A DNA stretch of 64,000 nt, taken from contig JAQYWC010000044.1 of assembly GCA_030145245.1 (NCBI GenBank), positions 62,001 through 126,000 of the forward strand, read 5' to 3'. Source of the stretch: Desulfobacterium sp. (GTDB taxonomy: Bacteria; Desulfobacterota; Desulfobacteria; Desulfobacterales; Desulfobacteraceae). The notes under the pieces were generated by a model, which worked only from the letters and a program-made list of their open reading frames with translations, did no database searches and was not told the origin of the DNA. The position numbers and the translations under genes are program-made. This document shows positions 24,331-33,687 of the stretch, in pieces (position 1 is the first letter of the stretch; every line of letters starts with the position of its first letter).

Positions 24331-26922
24331 ATGAGCCCGATGAATACAACCGTTAGATCCCCTGATACGGAGAGAACAGGTCCGCCGGCCGGACTCGGCA
24401 CCTTTGCCGGTGTTTTCACCCCCAGCATCCTCACCATTCTGGGCATTATTTTATTCCTGCGCCTGGGATATGTGGTCGGCAGTGCCGGCCTGGGCCGGGC
24501 CCTTGTGATCATCGCCCTTGCCAATGCCATTTCAATCCTGACCAGCATCAGCCTGTCGGCGGTGGCAACCAATCTCAGGGTCAAAGGCGGGGGGGACTAT
24601 TACCTGATTTCCCGGACCCTTGGGGTGGAATTCGGCGGGTCGATCGGCCTTGTGCTGTTTTTGGCCCAATCGGTTTCAATCGGTTTTTACTGCATCGGTT
24701 TTGCCGAGGCTGCGGCGGCGTTTTCGCCGGATGCGAGCGCGCTGACCACCCGGTTGATAGCGTTCGGTGCGGTGTCATTCCTTTTTATCTTTGCCTGGCT
24801 TGGCGCAGACTGGGCCACCCGGTTTCAATTTGTGGTCATGGCCCTGCTCCTGGCGGCCCTGGGGTCCTTTTTCTGGGGCGGGTTCATTCACTGGGATCCG
24901 GCATTGCTGAAAACCAACTGGATTCCCCCGGAAAGCGCGGTTCCGTTCTGGGTGCTGTTTGCGATTTTCTTTCCCGCAGTGACCGGGTTCACCCAGGGAG
25001 TCAGCATGTCCGGTGATCTGGCCGATCCGGGCAAAAGCCTTCCCCTGGGCACCTTTCTTGCCGTCGGTATCTCCATCATCGTCTATTTGGCCACCGCCTT
25101 GATTTTTTCAGCCAGCCTGCCCAATGCTGAACTTACCGCCAATTATGGGGCCATGAAAACCATATCCAGATACGGCTTTCTCATCGACGCCGGTGTGGTG
25201 GCGGCCACCCTGTCCTCGGCCATGGCCTCATTGATGGGAGCGCCCAGGATTCTCCAGTCCCTGTCAGCCGACCGGGTATTCTCTTTCCTGAAGCCCTTTG
25301 CCAAGGGACACGGCCCTTCCCAAAATCCGCGCCGGGGCGTTTTGCTGTCCGCAGCCATCGCGATTCTGGTCATTGCCCTGGGGCAGCTGAACCTGGTGGC
25401 CCGGGTGGTCTCCATGTTTTTCCTGATCTCCTACGGCCTGCTCAATTATGCCACTTTTTTCGAAGCCCGGGCAGCCAGCCCGTCCTTCCGGCCCCGGTTT
25501 AAATGGTTCTCACCGCACCTGAGCCTGCTGGGATTCCTGACCTGTGCCGGGGTCATGCTGGCCATCGATCCCCGAACCGGGGCAGCCGCCATTGCGGTCC
25601 TGTTCGCCATCCATCAATATCTCAAGCGGACGGCCGGACCGGCAAGATGGGCGGACAGTTCACGGGCATATCATATGCAGCAGGCAAGGAACCACCTGTT
25701 GGAGGCAGCCAAAGACCCGGCCCACGACAAGGATTGGCGGCCGCGTCTCCTGATTCTCGATCATGGGGAAAAGAGAAGAGACCCCTTGCTCACCTTTTCA
25801 TCCTGGATTGAAGGAGGGGCCGGGTTCGCCCTGGCCGTGCACATTACCGAGGGAGAAGGGGCTGTTGCCAAAAAAACACGCCAGGATCGGCAAACGGAAC
25901 GGGCCGGTTTCATCATGGAGAGAGAATTACCCATTTTCCCCCTCACCGTGTGCGCCCCGGAGTTTTCCGATGCATTGGAGGTGGTGCTCCAGGGTTCGGG
26001 TTTCGGCCCCACAACGCCGAATACCGTTGTTCTCAACTGGTTCAGCAAACCCGGAGATACCATTCCCGGCACCAACCGGTACCATTATGTTCAACAATTA
26101 AGAACCATGTTCCGTTTCGGCTTTAACATCGCTGTGCTGCAAACAACCCCCGACACCTGGCGCAACGCCCGGGAAACCCCTGTTGCGGAGCGCCGAATCG
26201 ATGTATGGTGGCAAAACGATGCCACCAGCCGCCTGATGCTGCTCTTTGCCTATTTGATGACGCGAACCGCCCCCTGGGGCGAGGCCGCCATCCGGGTCCT
26301 GACCAAGGGGAGCGGGGCCAATATCAATGATGAAAAAAAGGCCCTGAACCAGATTCTCGAAGATGTCCGCATCGAAGCGGAAGCCTTTGTCGTTCCGTCG
26401 TTTGAACCGGGAACCGTTGTGGAGAACTCCCGGAACACCACCATCGTCTTCCTGCCCTTTACCCTGAAGGCCAACCGGTTGACGGACGCAACGGGACACT
26501 CTTTTGACAAATCCTTACCCCAATTGCCCATGTCTGTCCTGATGCTTGCAGCCGAGGACATCGATCTGGATTCAGAACCCGAAGAAGGGTCGGCCGCTCT
26601 GATCGCAGGGGCGGAAGACGCCCTTGAGGCTGCCAGGGAAAAAGCCGCAAAAGCTGAAAAGCATGCAGACATTGCCCGTGAAACAGTCGAAAGGCTCAAT
26701 CACAAACTTGCCAGACTTGAAACTGATAGGTCCGGGGAAATCCCCCCGGAGAAGCACAAAGAGCTGAGGAAAAAAGTGGACACCGCAGAAAAAGAGGCCC
26801 AGGACGCGTTCCGGCGGGCAGCCAAAGCCAAGACAAAAGCCAAAGACGCGGAAAAAACCGCTGAAGACGCTATCGGCCCCCCCAATTCAAAGAAACCGCC
26901 AGGGAAAGGGCAAAACCAATAA
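24331..26922 (+). CDS. Cation-chloride-cotransporter-like APC permease
   Basis: 863 residues. Twelve membrane segments lie in about 25-430, starting TFAGVFTPSILTILGIILFLR, the opening of SLC12-type (Na-K-Cl) carriers; later GVSMSGDLADPGKSLP is the matching loop of this family. The soluble C-terminal half (about 440-760) resembles the regulatory domain of these carriers, and the last 100 residues are Ala/Lys/Glu-rich coiled coil unlike the animal proteins. It should move cations with chloride or amino acids. It follows rimB-rimK. No clear RBS is seen before the ATG; an ATG two codons later is possible. Confidence 0.85.
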   Translation: MSPMNTTVRSPDTERTGPPAGLGTFAGVFTPSILTILGIILFLRLGYVVGSAGLGRALVIIALANAISILTSISLSAVATNLRVKGGGDYYLISRTLGVEFGGSIGLVLFLAQSVSIGFYCIGFAEAAAAFSPDASALTTRLIAFGAVSFLFIFAWLGADWATRFQFVVMALLLAALGSFFWGGFIHWDPALLKTNWIPPESAVPFWVLFAIFFPAVTGFTQGVSMSGDLADPGKSLPLGTFLAVGISIIVYLATALIFSASLPNAELTANYGAMKTISRYGFLIDAGVVAATLSSAMASLMGAPRILQSLSADRVFSFLKPFAKGHGPSQNPRRGVLLSAAIAILVIALGQLNLVARVVSMFFLISYGLLNYATFFEARAASPSFRPRFKWFSPHLSLLGFLTCAGVMLAIDPRTGAAAIAVLFAIHQYLKRTAGPARWADSSRAYHMQQARNHLLEAAKDPAHDKDWRPRLLILDHGEKRRDPLLTFSSWIEGGAGFALAVHITEGEGAVAKKTRQDRQTERAGFIMERELPIFPLTVCAPEFSDALEVVLQGSGFGPTTPNTVVLNWFSKPGDTIPGTNRYHYVQQLRTMFRFGFNIAVLQTTPDTWRNARETPVAERRIDVWWQNDATSRLMLLFAYLMTRTAPWGEAAIRVLTKGSGANINDEKKALNQILEDVRIEAEAFVVPSFEPGTVVENSRNTTIVFLPFTLKANRLTDATGHSFDKSLPQLPMSVLMLAAEDIDLDSEPEEGSAALIAGAEDALEAAREKAAKAEKHADIARETVERLNHKLARLETDRSGEIPPEKHKELRKKVDTAEKEAQDAFRRAAKAKTKAKDAEKTAEDAIGPPNSKKPPGKGQNQ

Positions 26923-26949
26923 TTGACAAAACCTGCCCCAAATTATAAA
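26923..26949 (+). promoter_or_regulatory. Possible sigma-70 promoter of gpsA
   Basis: TTGACA (26923) and TATAAA (26944) with a short 15-base spacer, 50 bases before gpsA. The spacer is shorter than ideal, so confidence is low. Confidence 0.3.
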
Positions 26950-26999
26950 AAACAGGCGTCAACCAAGTTTTTTATAAACCGAGGTACCAGGAAAAAACA

Positions 27000-28034
27000 A
27001 TGGATATACGAACAAAAGAGCCAAAAAGAATCGGAGTCGTGGGAGCAGGCAGCTGGGGTACCGCCTTAGCTAACCTCCTTGCAATAAAAGGATACATCAT
27101 CGACCTCTGGGCCTATGAAGCCGAGGTAAAACAGGATATTCTGGAACACCGGGAAAACAAATTGTTTCTTCCCGGCACCACCCTGTCCGACCGTATCGTT
27201 CCATCCAACGATCTTGAAGAGGTGGTGAAGAATAACGAAGTTATCCTCATCGTCGTACCCTCCCACACCATGCGGAGTGTGGCCGAACAGATGGCACCCC
27301 ACATCTCCAGGGATACCATCGTGATCACGGCCTCCAAGGGGATCGAAGACGGAACCTACCTCACCATGTTCGGGGTCCTGGAACAGAGCCTTCCCGTCCT
27401 GGATTCGGACAACCTTGTGGTCCTGTCCGGCCCGAGCTTTGCCAAGGAAGTCGCCGACAAGGTACCCACAGCCATCAGCATTGCCTCGAAAAACATCGAA
27501 GTGGCAACCCTTGTCCAGCACATTTTTGCCACGGACTATTTCAGGGTCTATGTCAATGACGATCCCATCGGGCTTGAGCTCGGGGGGGCCGTGAAAAACA
27601 TAATCGCCATTGCCGCGGGCTTTGTGGACGGCATGGAGCTGGGCCTCAACACCCGGGCGGCCGTCATCACCCGGGGACTTGCCGAGATCAGGCGGCTTGG
27701 CATGAAAATGGGGGCCAATCCCCACACCTTTTCCGGGCTTTCAGGGGTGGGTGACCTGATCCTAACCTGCACCGGCGACCTGAGCCGGAACTACACCGTG
27801 GGCAAGGAGCTGGGACAGGGAAAAACCATTGCCGAAATCCAGGCAAAAAGACGCACCGTGGCCGAAGGTGTGAGGAACACCAAATCGGTGTATAACCTTG
27901 CCAAAAAGCTCGGCATCGATCTTCCCATCATCAATGAGGTGTACAAGGCACTCTATGAGGGTTCCACCCCGGAGAAAGCCGTGAAAAGGCTCATGACACG
28001 ACCCTTGGGCCACGAAACAAGCGAACTTTTTTAG
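27000..28034 (+). CDS. gpsA: NAD(P)-dependent glycerol-3-phosphate dehydrogenase
   Basis: 344 residues, normal for GpsA. The NAD-binding motif GVVGAGSWGTALA is at residues 13-25; the dihydroxyacetone-phosphate site includes LSGPSFAKEVA and the active-site Lys in GGAVKNIIAIAAG. The reaction reduces dihydroxyacetone phosphate to sn-glycerol-3-phosphate for phospholipid synthesis. AGGA RBS 8 bases upstream. The next gene, tatD-like, starts 3 bases after the stop. Confidence 0.95.
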   Translation: MDIRTKEPKRIGVVGAGSWGTALANLLAIKGYIIDLWAYEAEVKQDILEHRENKLFLPGTTLSDRIVPSNDLEEVVKNNEVILIVVPSHTMRSVAEQMAPHISRDTIVITASKGIEDGTYLTMFGVLEQSLPVLDSDNLVVLSGPSFAKEVADKVPTAISIASKNIEVATLVQHIFATDYFRVYVNDDPIGLELGGAVKNIIAIAAGFVDGMELGLNTRAAVITRGLAEIRRLGMKMGANPHTFSGLSGVGDLILTCTGDLSRNYTVGKELGQGKTIAEIQAKRRTVAEGVRNTKSVYNLAKKLGIDLPIINEVYKALYEGSTPEKAVKRLMTRPLGHETSELF

Positions 28035-28037
28035 AAG

Positions 28038-28826
28038 GTGAAACGATTTGACGCCCACTGCCACCTCCAGGACAAGCGCCTGGCCCGGCAGCTTCCCCGG
28101 ATCATCCAAACCTGGAACAGCTCCGGCGGTGGGTTTCTCGTCTCCTGCGGAACACAAGAAGCGGACTGGGAGGATCTCATTGCCATTGCCGGGAAGGCAG
28201 ACACGGTTCTCCCCTGTTTCGGTGTCCACCCCTGGTATGTGAACACCCTGTCCTCCGGCTGGGAAGAGACCCTTGGGCACTGTTTAGGGCGCATTCCTTC
28301 CGGGGTTGGCGAAATTGGCCTCGACTTCACCACCGACGCCCCGGACCGGCAGTTGCAGGAAGCCGTGTTCATCACCCAGCTTACCATGGCACAGGCCTTA
28401 CGTCTTCCCGTATCCATTCACATCCGAAAGGCCTGGGACAGCTTCATCCGAATCCTGAAACAGGTGGGCCCCCTGGCCGGAGGCGGACTCATCCACTCCT
28501 TTTCCGGATCCGGTGACATGGTTCCCCTGTTCGAGCGCCACAATCTTTATATCTCGTTTTCAGGGGCTGTCACCAACCCCCACAACAAAAAGGCCGGCAA
28601 GGCCTTAAAGGCAGTCTCTCCGGACCGCCTTCTCATGGAAACGGACAGCCCGGACCTTCTGCCAAGGCTGCCTGTCCCGGCAAAGGACAAGATCAACACC
28701 CCGGCAAACCTCCTGGTGATCGCAGAAGCTTCAGCAAACATCCTCAAGATCCCCACCAAGTCCCTGGTTCAGCAGACCTTTGACAACGGGACCCGGCTGT
28801 TCAATCAGCTTATCAATCCCAATTGA
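28038..28826 (+). CDS. TatD-family metal-dependent hydrolase/DNase
   Basis: 262 residues. It starts at a GTG with the metal site FDAHCHLQD right at the N-terminus (HxH), then GVHPWY, GEIGLDF, SIHIRKAW and the final METDSPDL metal ligand, the TatD amidohydrolase pattern. TatD proteins are 3'-5' exonucleases for DNA or RNA, or D-tyrosyl hydrolase-like enzymes. It is probably co-transcribed with gpsA. Its 3' end overlaps the 3' end of the opposite acyl-CoA ligase gene by 14 bases. Confidence 0.9.
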   Translation: MKRFDAHCHLQDKRLARQLPRIIQTWNSSGGGFLVSCGTQEADWEDLIAIAGKADTVLPCFGVHPWYVNTLSSGWEETLGHCLGRIPSGVGEIGLDFTTDAPDRQLQEAVFITQLTMAQALRLPVSIHIRKAWDSFIRILKQVGPLAGGGLIHSFSGSGDMVPLFERHNLYISFSGAVTNPHNKKAGKALKAVSPDRLLMETDSPDLLPRLPVPAKDKINTPANLLVIAEASANILKIPTKSLVQQTFDNGTRLFNQLINPN

Positions 28827-30447
28827 TGCTCCCCCCGACCCGCAGCACCTTCCGGTCGAATTTTCCAATGCCGGTCTTGGGTATCTCGTCCACAAACTCA
28901 ACTATCTCCGGCACCTTATAGGCGGCAAGCTGGCGCCGGCAATGTTCCCGTACCTGGTAAACGGTGAGGGAGGTTTCCGGCTTGAGCACCACATAGGTTT
29001 TCACCGTTTCGCCGGAGGTCTCGTGGGGAACACCCACGGTGCAGGCCTCCTGGATGCTGGACAGCTGGTAGACCACCTCGTCGATCTCACGGGGATAGAC
29101 ATTAAAACCGCCCCTGATCACCACATCCCTTTTACGGTCCAGGATATGGACAAAGCCCTCCTCGTCCATGCACCCGATATCCCCGGTATAGAGGTACCCG
29201 TCATCGGTAAAGGCGATCTCGGTTTCCGAAGAATTGTTCCAGTACTCTTTCATGATCTGGGGGCCTTTGGCAACAATCTCGCCGGGCTCGTCCACGGGCA
29301 CTTCGAACCGGCCGCTCTCGATGTCAACGATCTTCACCACGGTGTTTGGCAACGGCAGCCCAACACTCCCCTCCCTGGTATTGCCAACCGGATTCATGGT
29401 GATGAGGTTGGTGGTTTCCGCAGACCCATACCCCTCCATGACAGGCGCACCGGAAAGCGCCTTGAGCCGTCTCATCTCCTCCAGGGGAAGGGCGGCCGCC
29501 CCGCAGAAAAAGCCCTTGATCTTGTTGAGCTTTGAATCCGGGGTGTCCGGGTGGTTGATCAACAGGTTGACAAGCCGGGGCACGGTGCACCAGATGGTGG
29601 GTTCGTGGCGGTTGATATTGTAGAGGATCACATCGGGATCCGGCTTTGCCACCAGGATGATGGTGCCCCCGCCAAAAAGGGTCAGGTTCACGTTGGTGTT
29701 CCACCCGTACACATGGAACAGCGGGATCACGCACAGGTTTCTTACCTCTTCCGGGGGACAGGCACCGGCGATCCAGGTACCGTACTGGCGGCACATGACC
29801 ATGATGTTGCGATTGGTCAGGCAGCACGCCTTGGAGACCCCGGTGGTCCCGCCGGTATACTGAAGCATGGCAACGTCGTCGGGAGAGATCGCCCCACCGG
29901 GTTCCGCAGCTGACGCATTCGAAAGGAGGGTGTCAAAATCAAACACCGATTCGGTCTCCTCCACGGGTGCTTCACCCACGGGAGTCACCACGACCACGGT
30001 TTTCAACAGGCAGTCGGGGTCATTCTGAAGATCAAAGGCCTTTTGGGCAACCCGTGTGTAGGCAATGAGGATGGTTGCGCCGGAATCGTTGATCTGCTGC
30101 TTCAGCTCCGGCACCGTATAGAGCGTGTTCAACCCCACATTGACGGTTCCGGCCTTGTACCCTGCCTGGATGGCAATAACGTGCTGGGGCACATTGGGCA
30201 TGAGAAAGGCGATCCTGTCGCCTTTTTTGGCCCCCAATTGTTCAAGGCCGTTGGCCAGCCGGCAGGCAAGCTCGTTGACCATGGCGTAGGAGAGGCTTTC
30301 TTCATTGAAGATCAGATAGGGTTTGTCCGGAAACCGCCCCACGTTTTCCTTGAAAAAGTCTCTTACGGGCCTGTCGGGAATCTCGATGTCATGGGGGATC
30401 CCCTTATCATAACTCTTGAGCCAAAACCTTTTCTCATACTGTGACAT
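28813..30447 (-). CDS. AMP-forming acyl-CoA synthetase (long-chain type)
   Basis: 544 residues, an ANL-family enzyme: P-loop YTGGTTGVSKAC (about 213-224), GYGSAETT, the YTGDIG...DRKRDVVIRGGFN hinge region and the catalytic Lys in KTGIGKFDRK. It should activate a carboxylic acid, likely a fatty acid, to its CoA thioester. Chain length cannot be set from sequence. AAAGGAG RBS. It is divergent from the XRE-cupin regulator gene, whose product is a candidate to control it. Confidence 0.9.
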   Translation of the reverse strand: MSQYEKRFWLKSYDKGIPHDIEIPDRPVRDFFKENVGRFPDKPYLIFNEESLSYAMVNELACRLANGLEQLGAKKGDRIAFLMPNVPQHVIAIQAGYKAGTVNVGLNTLYTVPELKQQINDSGATILIAYTRVAQKAFDLQNDPDCLLKTVVVVTPVGEAPVEETESVFDFDTLLSNASAAEPGGAISPDDVAMLQYTGGTTGVSKACCLTNRNIMVMCRQYGTWIAGACPPEEVRNLCVIPLFHVYGWNTNVNLTLFGGGTIILVAKPDPDVILYNINRHEPTIWCTVPRLVNLLINHPDTPDSKLNKIKGFFCGAAALPLEEMRRLKALSGAPVMEGYGSAETTNLITMNPVGNTREGSVGLPLPNTVVKIVDIESGRFEVPVDEPGEIVAKGPQIMKEYWNNSSETEIAFTDDGYLYTGDIGCMDEEGFVHILDRKRDVVIRGGFNVYPREIDEVVYQLSSIQEACTVGVPHETSGETVKTYVVLKPETSLTVYQVREHCRRQLAAYKVPEIVEFVDEIPKTGIGKFDRKVLRVGGSINWD

Positions 30448-30637
30448 GACGCTCTCCTTTATGACTTCAATGGCAAAACTAGAAATTTAAGGACTGCTAT
30501 GTTCCTATTAATATACATTGTTCAAGTCAAGGAAAAAAACTTTTTCTAAAATCTATTGTCAGAACCCTGTTCAACTGCTAAAGCTTCTAATTTGTTTTTA
30601 AACGTTTGAATCAACAACCCCCATAGAGGAACCGACT

Positions 30638-31198
30638 ATGAAGAGTACAACACCTGTCTACAAGGAGATTGCCGCAAGACTCCAAGGCCTCAGGGACGCT
30701 GTGGACATCACCACCAAGGAGATGGCCGAAAAACTTAACATGACAGAACAGAGTATCATCGACTATGAATCCGGCACCATGGATATCCCGGTCAGCTACC
30801 TCTTTTCCGTTGCAAAAACCTTTAACATGGACCCCACCGTGCTCATGTCAGGGGATGAATCCCATCTTCACAACTACTCCCTTGTCAAACAGGGAAACGT
30901 GATGGCAGTGGAGCGGCGCAAGGACTATGACTACCACAGTCTTGCCTACCGGTTCTCAGGCAGAAAAATGGAGCCCTTCCGGGTGATTGTCCCCCCCAAG
31001 ACCAAGGAGGAGCTCACCTTCAACGACCACCCGGGACAGGAGTTCATCCATCTTCTGGAGGGCCGTCTTGAGGTGGTTCTGGGGGAGGAGACCATTATAA
31101 TGGAACCCGGAGACAGTCTCTACTTCAACTCACACATTCCCCACGCCATGCGGGGACTTGACCAGAAAAACGCCACATTCCTGGATGTGCTTGCATAA
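30638..31198 (+). CDS. XRE-family regulator with C-terminal cupin domain
   Basis: 186 residues: helix-turn-helix (about 10-65, ITTKEMAEKLNMTEQSIIDYESG) and a cupin barrel (about 110-185, DHPGQEFIHLLEGRLEVVLG and EPGDSLYFNSHIPHAM). Such regulators bind a small ligand in the cupin. The gene lies between two acyl-CoA synthetase genes, divergent to one and 154 bases ahead of the other, so it probably senses an acid or acyl-CoA and controls both. The ligand is unknown. Confidence 0.88.
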   Translation: MKSTTPVYKEIAARLQGLRDAVDITTKEMAEKLNMTEQSIIDYESGTMDIPVSYLFSVAKTFNMDPTVLMSGDESHLHNYSLVKQGNVMAVERRKDYDYHSLAYRFSGRKMEPFRVIVPPKTKEELTFNDHPGQEFIHLLEGRLEVVLGEETIIMEPGDSLYFNSHIPHAMRGLDQKNATFLDVLA

Positions 31199-31203
31199 CC
31201 CAA

Positions 31204-31270
31204 CCAGGACAAGCCAGAACCAAAAAAGCTTTCTGATTCCCTTGCCAAAACAACGCGAGAATCAAAGCTA
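31204..31270. repeat. 67-bp dispersed repeat, copy A
   Basis: Bases 31204-31270 match 63269-63335 without gaps at about 54 of 67 positions. Shared core: GGACAAGCCAGAACC and CTTGCCAAAACAAC. It lies between the XRE-cupin gene and the next synthetase gene. No terminal inverted repeats or transposase are seen. Confidence 0.75.
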
Positions 31271-31352
31271 AGTAGCTGAAAATATCGACCAAGCACCCTA
31301 TGGAGATAGAAAGCCCCGGTCTAATCAATTTTTAACATGGAGTTAATCTTGT

Positions 31353-32990
31353 ATGAAAAAACTAAAGCCAGAAACCTATGACGAGTTCGTCCGGGACTAT
31401 TCGGTAGATGTACCGGAAAATTACAATTATGCCTTTGATTTCATCGATGAAACAGCAAAAGGAAACCCGGGCAGACCTGCAATGATCCACGTTGACAACC
31501 AGGGAAACTGCCGCAACTTTGACCTGGAATATTTTTCAACCACCTCGGCAAGGCTTGCCAACGCCCTGACAGACCAGGGCATTGCCAAGGGCGACAAGGT
31601 GATGATCCTCCTCTATCGACGGGTGGAGTTCTGGGTAACCATGCTTGCCCTGCACAAGATCGGGGCCGTTGCCATCCCCTCCCCGTTTCTCCTGACCGAA
31701 AAGGATATCAAATCCAGGGTCAACTTTGCCGGCATCCGGGGCATCATTGCCGAACACACCCTCACCCCCACCGTTGACAAGGCCAAAGCGCACTGCCCGG
31801 GCCTGGGCATCTTCCTGGAAGTGGGCAAAGAGACCCCCTCCCCCGGCTGGGATTGCTACGACACCCTGGTTGCCAACGCCCCGGACACCTTTTTGAAGCC
31901 AGCCGATTGTGCAGGCGGAGACGATCCCCTTCTCATCTTTTTCTCCTCAGGCACCACGGGCAACCCAAAGATGGTGGCCCACGCCCACACCTACCCCCTC
32001 GGCCACGTGCCCACAGGATCCTACTGGCACGACCTTGAACCCGGAGATATCCAGCTCACCCTGGCCGATACCGGATGGGGCAAAGCGGTCTGGGGAAAAT
32101 TCTACAGCCAGTGGATGGCTGGGGCCACGGTCTTTGTCTACGATTTCAGGGGGAAATTTGACCAGGGAAAACTCCTTGAGATGATGGCCGAGCACAAGGT
32201 GACCACCTTTTGCGCCCCGCCCACGGTCTATCGTTTCATGATCCAGGAAGATCTCGCGAAATACGATCTCTCACACCTGAAACACTGTACCACCGCAGGC
32301 GAGCTGTTAAACGACAGCGTGTTCCACACCTGGAAAAAGGCAACAGGCCTGTCCATCTATGAGGGCTACGGCCAGACCGAGACAACCCTTCTGCTGGCGA
32401 CCTTTCACTTTATGGAGCCTAAACCCGGTTCTGTGGGCCGTCCGGTGCCAGGCTTTACCATAGATCTCCTGGACAGGGACGGAATGGTCTGCCCCCCCGG
32501 CGTCGAGGGCGAAATCTGCATCAAATTAGACGGGTCAAGACCCATTGGTCTTTTCAACGGCTATGTCCAGGAAGAGGAGAAAACCGCCAGGGCATGCAGG
32601 GACGGGTACTACCACACCGGGGACAAAGCATGGATGGATGAGGACGGCTACTTCTGGTTCCTGGGAAGGGTGGACGATCTTATCAAGAGTTCCGGCTACA
32701 GGATCGGTCCATTTGAGGTGGAAAGCGCACTTGTGGCCCATGATGCAGTACTGGAAGCGGCCGTCACCGGTGTTCCGGACGATGTCAGGGGCCAGGCGGT
32801 AAAGGCGACCGTGGTTCTCAACGACGGCTTTACCCCTTCGGATGAACTGACAAAAGAGCTCCAGAACTTTGTAAAAAAGGTCACCGCGCCCTACAAATAC
32901 CCCCGGGTCATCGACTATATAGACGAGCTTCCCAAAACCATCAGCGGAAAGATAAAACGGGCCGAGATCCGGGCAAAAGACAACGCCTGA
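31353..32990 (+). CDS. AMP-forming acyl-CoA synthetase (medium-chain/ACSM type)
   Basis: 545 residues: P-loop FFSSGTTGNPKMVAH, GYGQTETTL, hinge YHTGDKAWMDEDGY...GRVDDLIKSSGYRIGP and catalytic Lys in KTISGKIKR. The WGKAVWGKFYSQW region and overall layout are of medium-chain or aromatic acyl-CoA synthetases. It should activate an acid to CoA thioester in the cytoplasm. Downstream of the XRE-cupin regulator in the same direction. GGAG 10 bases before the ATG. Confidence 0.9.
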   Translation: MKKLKPETYDEFVRDYSVDVPENYNYAFDFIDETAKGNPGRPAMIHVDNQGNCRNFDLEYFSTTSARLANALTDQGIAKGDKVMILLYRRVEFWVTMLALHKIGAVAIPSPFLLTEKDIKSRVNFAGIRGIIAEHTLTPTVDKAKAHCPGLGIFLEVGKETPSPGWDCYDTLVANAPDTFLKPADCAGGDDPLLIFFSSGTTGNPKMVAHAHTYPLGHVPTGSYWHDLEPGDIQLTLADTGWGKAVWGKFYSQWMAGATVFVYDFRGKFDQGKLLEMMAEHKVTTFCAPPTVYRFMIQEDLAKYDLSHLKHCTTAGELLNDSVFHTWKKATGLSIYEGYGQTETTLLLATFHFMEPKPGSVGRPVPGFTIDLLDRDGMVCPPGVEGEICIKLDGSRPIGLFNGYVQEEEKTARACRDGYYHTGDKAWMDEDGYFWFLGRVDDLIKSSGYRIGPFEVESALVAHDAVLEAAVTGVPDDVRGQAVKATVVLNDGFTPSDELTKELQNFVKKVTAPYKYPRVIDYIDELPKTISGKIKRAEIRAKDNA

Positions 32991-33011
32991 TCCTGACCGG
33001 CACCATTGCCG

Positions 33012-33039
33012 TCCGGGTCCGAATAACATCGGGCCCGGA
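33012..33039. terminator. Hairpin after the ACSM-type synthetase gene
   Basis: TCCGGGTCCGA and TCGGGCCCGGA pair over 11 positions (one G-T) around a 6-base loop, 21 bases after the stop. The T-run is absent, so it is a weak or bidirectional terminator at best. Confidence 0.45.
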
Positions 33040-33154
33040 TGGACCATCTTATATGGCGCTGTACTGATATTTCAATGGATTAGAGAGCCTGATTCCACTC
33101 TTCAGAGAATCTTCCAGGAAGGGATCTCAGGCCCGGCAGGATGGTCCGTGACCC

Positions 33155-33463
33155 CTACTTGGGAATTCGGATGACGCGTTTTTCCGTTTCCCTGTGCTCA
33201 CGGTAGTAGATGGCAACATGGCCGATGAGGCCGGCAAGAATGGATGAAGTTGCCGTTTCGATCTCCTGGGCAAGGGCTGTCTTGACCTTCTTCTCCTTGT
33301 AATCGACAAACTTGACCTTGATCAGCTCGCAGGCGTCAAGTGCCTCGTTTACCTCGCGGACCAATGCGTCCGTAAAACCCTTCTGTCCGACAAAGGCAGA
33401 CGGCTTAATGTCGTGGGCAAGTCCCCTCAGGTATTTCCTCTGTGATCCTTTTAATTCCTTCAC
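33155..33463 (-). CDS. yhbY: YhbY-family RNA-binding protein (CRM domain)
   Basis: 102 residues from the GTG at 33463, chosen because AAGGA precedes it by 4 bases and the conserved start (KELKGSQRKYLRGLAHDIKP) follows. A GTG at 33490 would add 9 residues. The GxxG-type loop is FVGQKGFTDALV, typical for this single CRM domain. YhbY binds pre-50S ribosomal particles. The gene stands alone. Confidence 0.9.
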   Translation of the reverse strand: MKELKGSQRKYLRGLAHDIKPSAFVGQKGFTDALVREVNEALDACELIKVKFVDYKEKKVKTALAQEIETATSSILAGLIGHVAIYYREHRETEKRVIRIPK

Positions 33464-33687
33464 TGTTTCCTTATCCTTAAAGTTAAACACAATATAACGA
33501 TTCTAAACTTATATAAATAGTATAATCTTGACCAAAGAACAACACTATTCTGCACCGGGGCCCAATAAATTCCATCCAGCCCACTACCGCCCCCCTCCGG
33601 GCCGGTTGCTTTTTTAAGAATCCTCCGCTAAAGTGCTCTGCAGGGCAAGGGATATCCCAGGTGACAGCAACAACAGGTGAGGATTCA

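Noticed and set aside
24331-26922. Split permease plus separate coiled-coil protein
   Set aside because: One continuous frame without internal RBS and start at the coiled-coil boundary.
28813-28826. Frameshift or misassembly at overlapping 3' ends
   Set aside because: Both genes end at natural family lengths; a 14-base tail-to-tail overlap is common.
31125-31328. Small protein read from the 67-bp repeat
   Set aside because: The frame lacks an RBS, most of it is antisense to the XRE-cupin gene, and the repeat looks intergenic.
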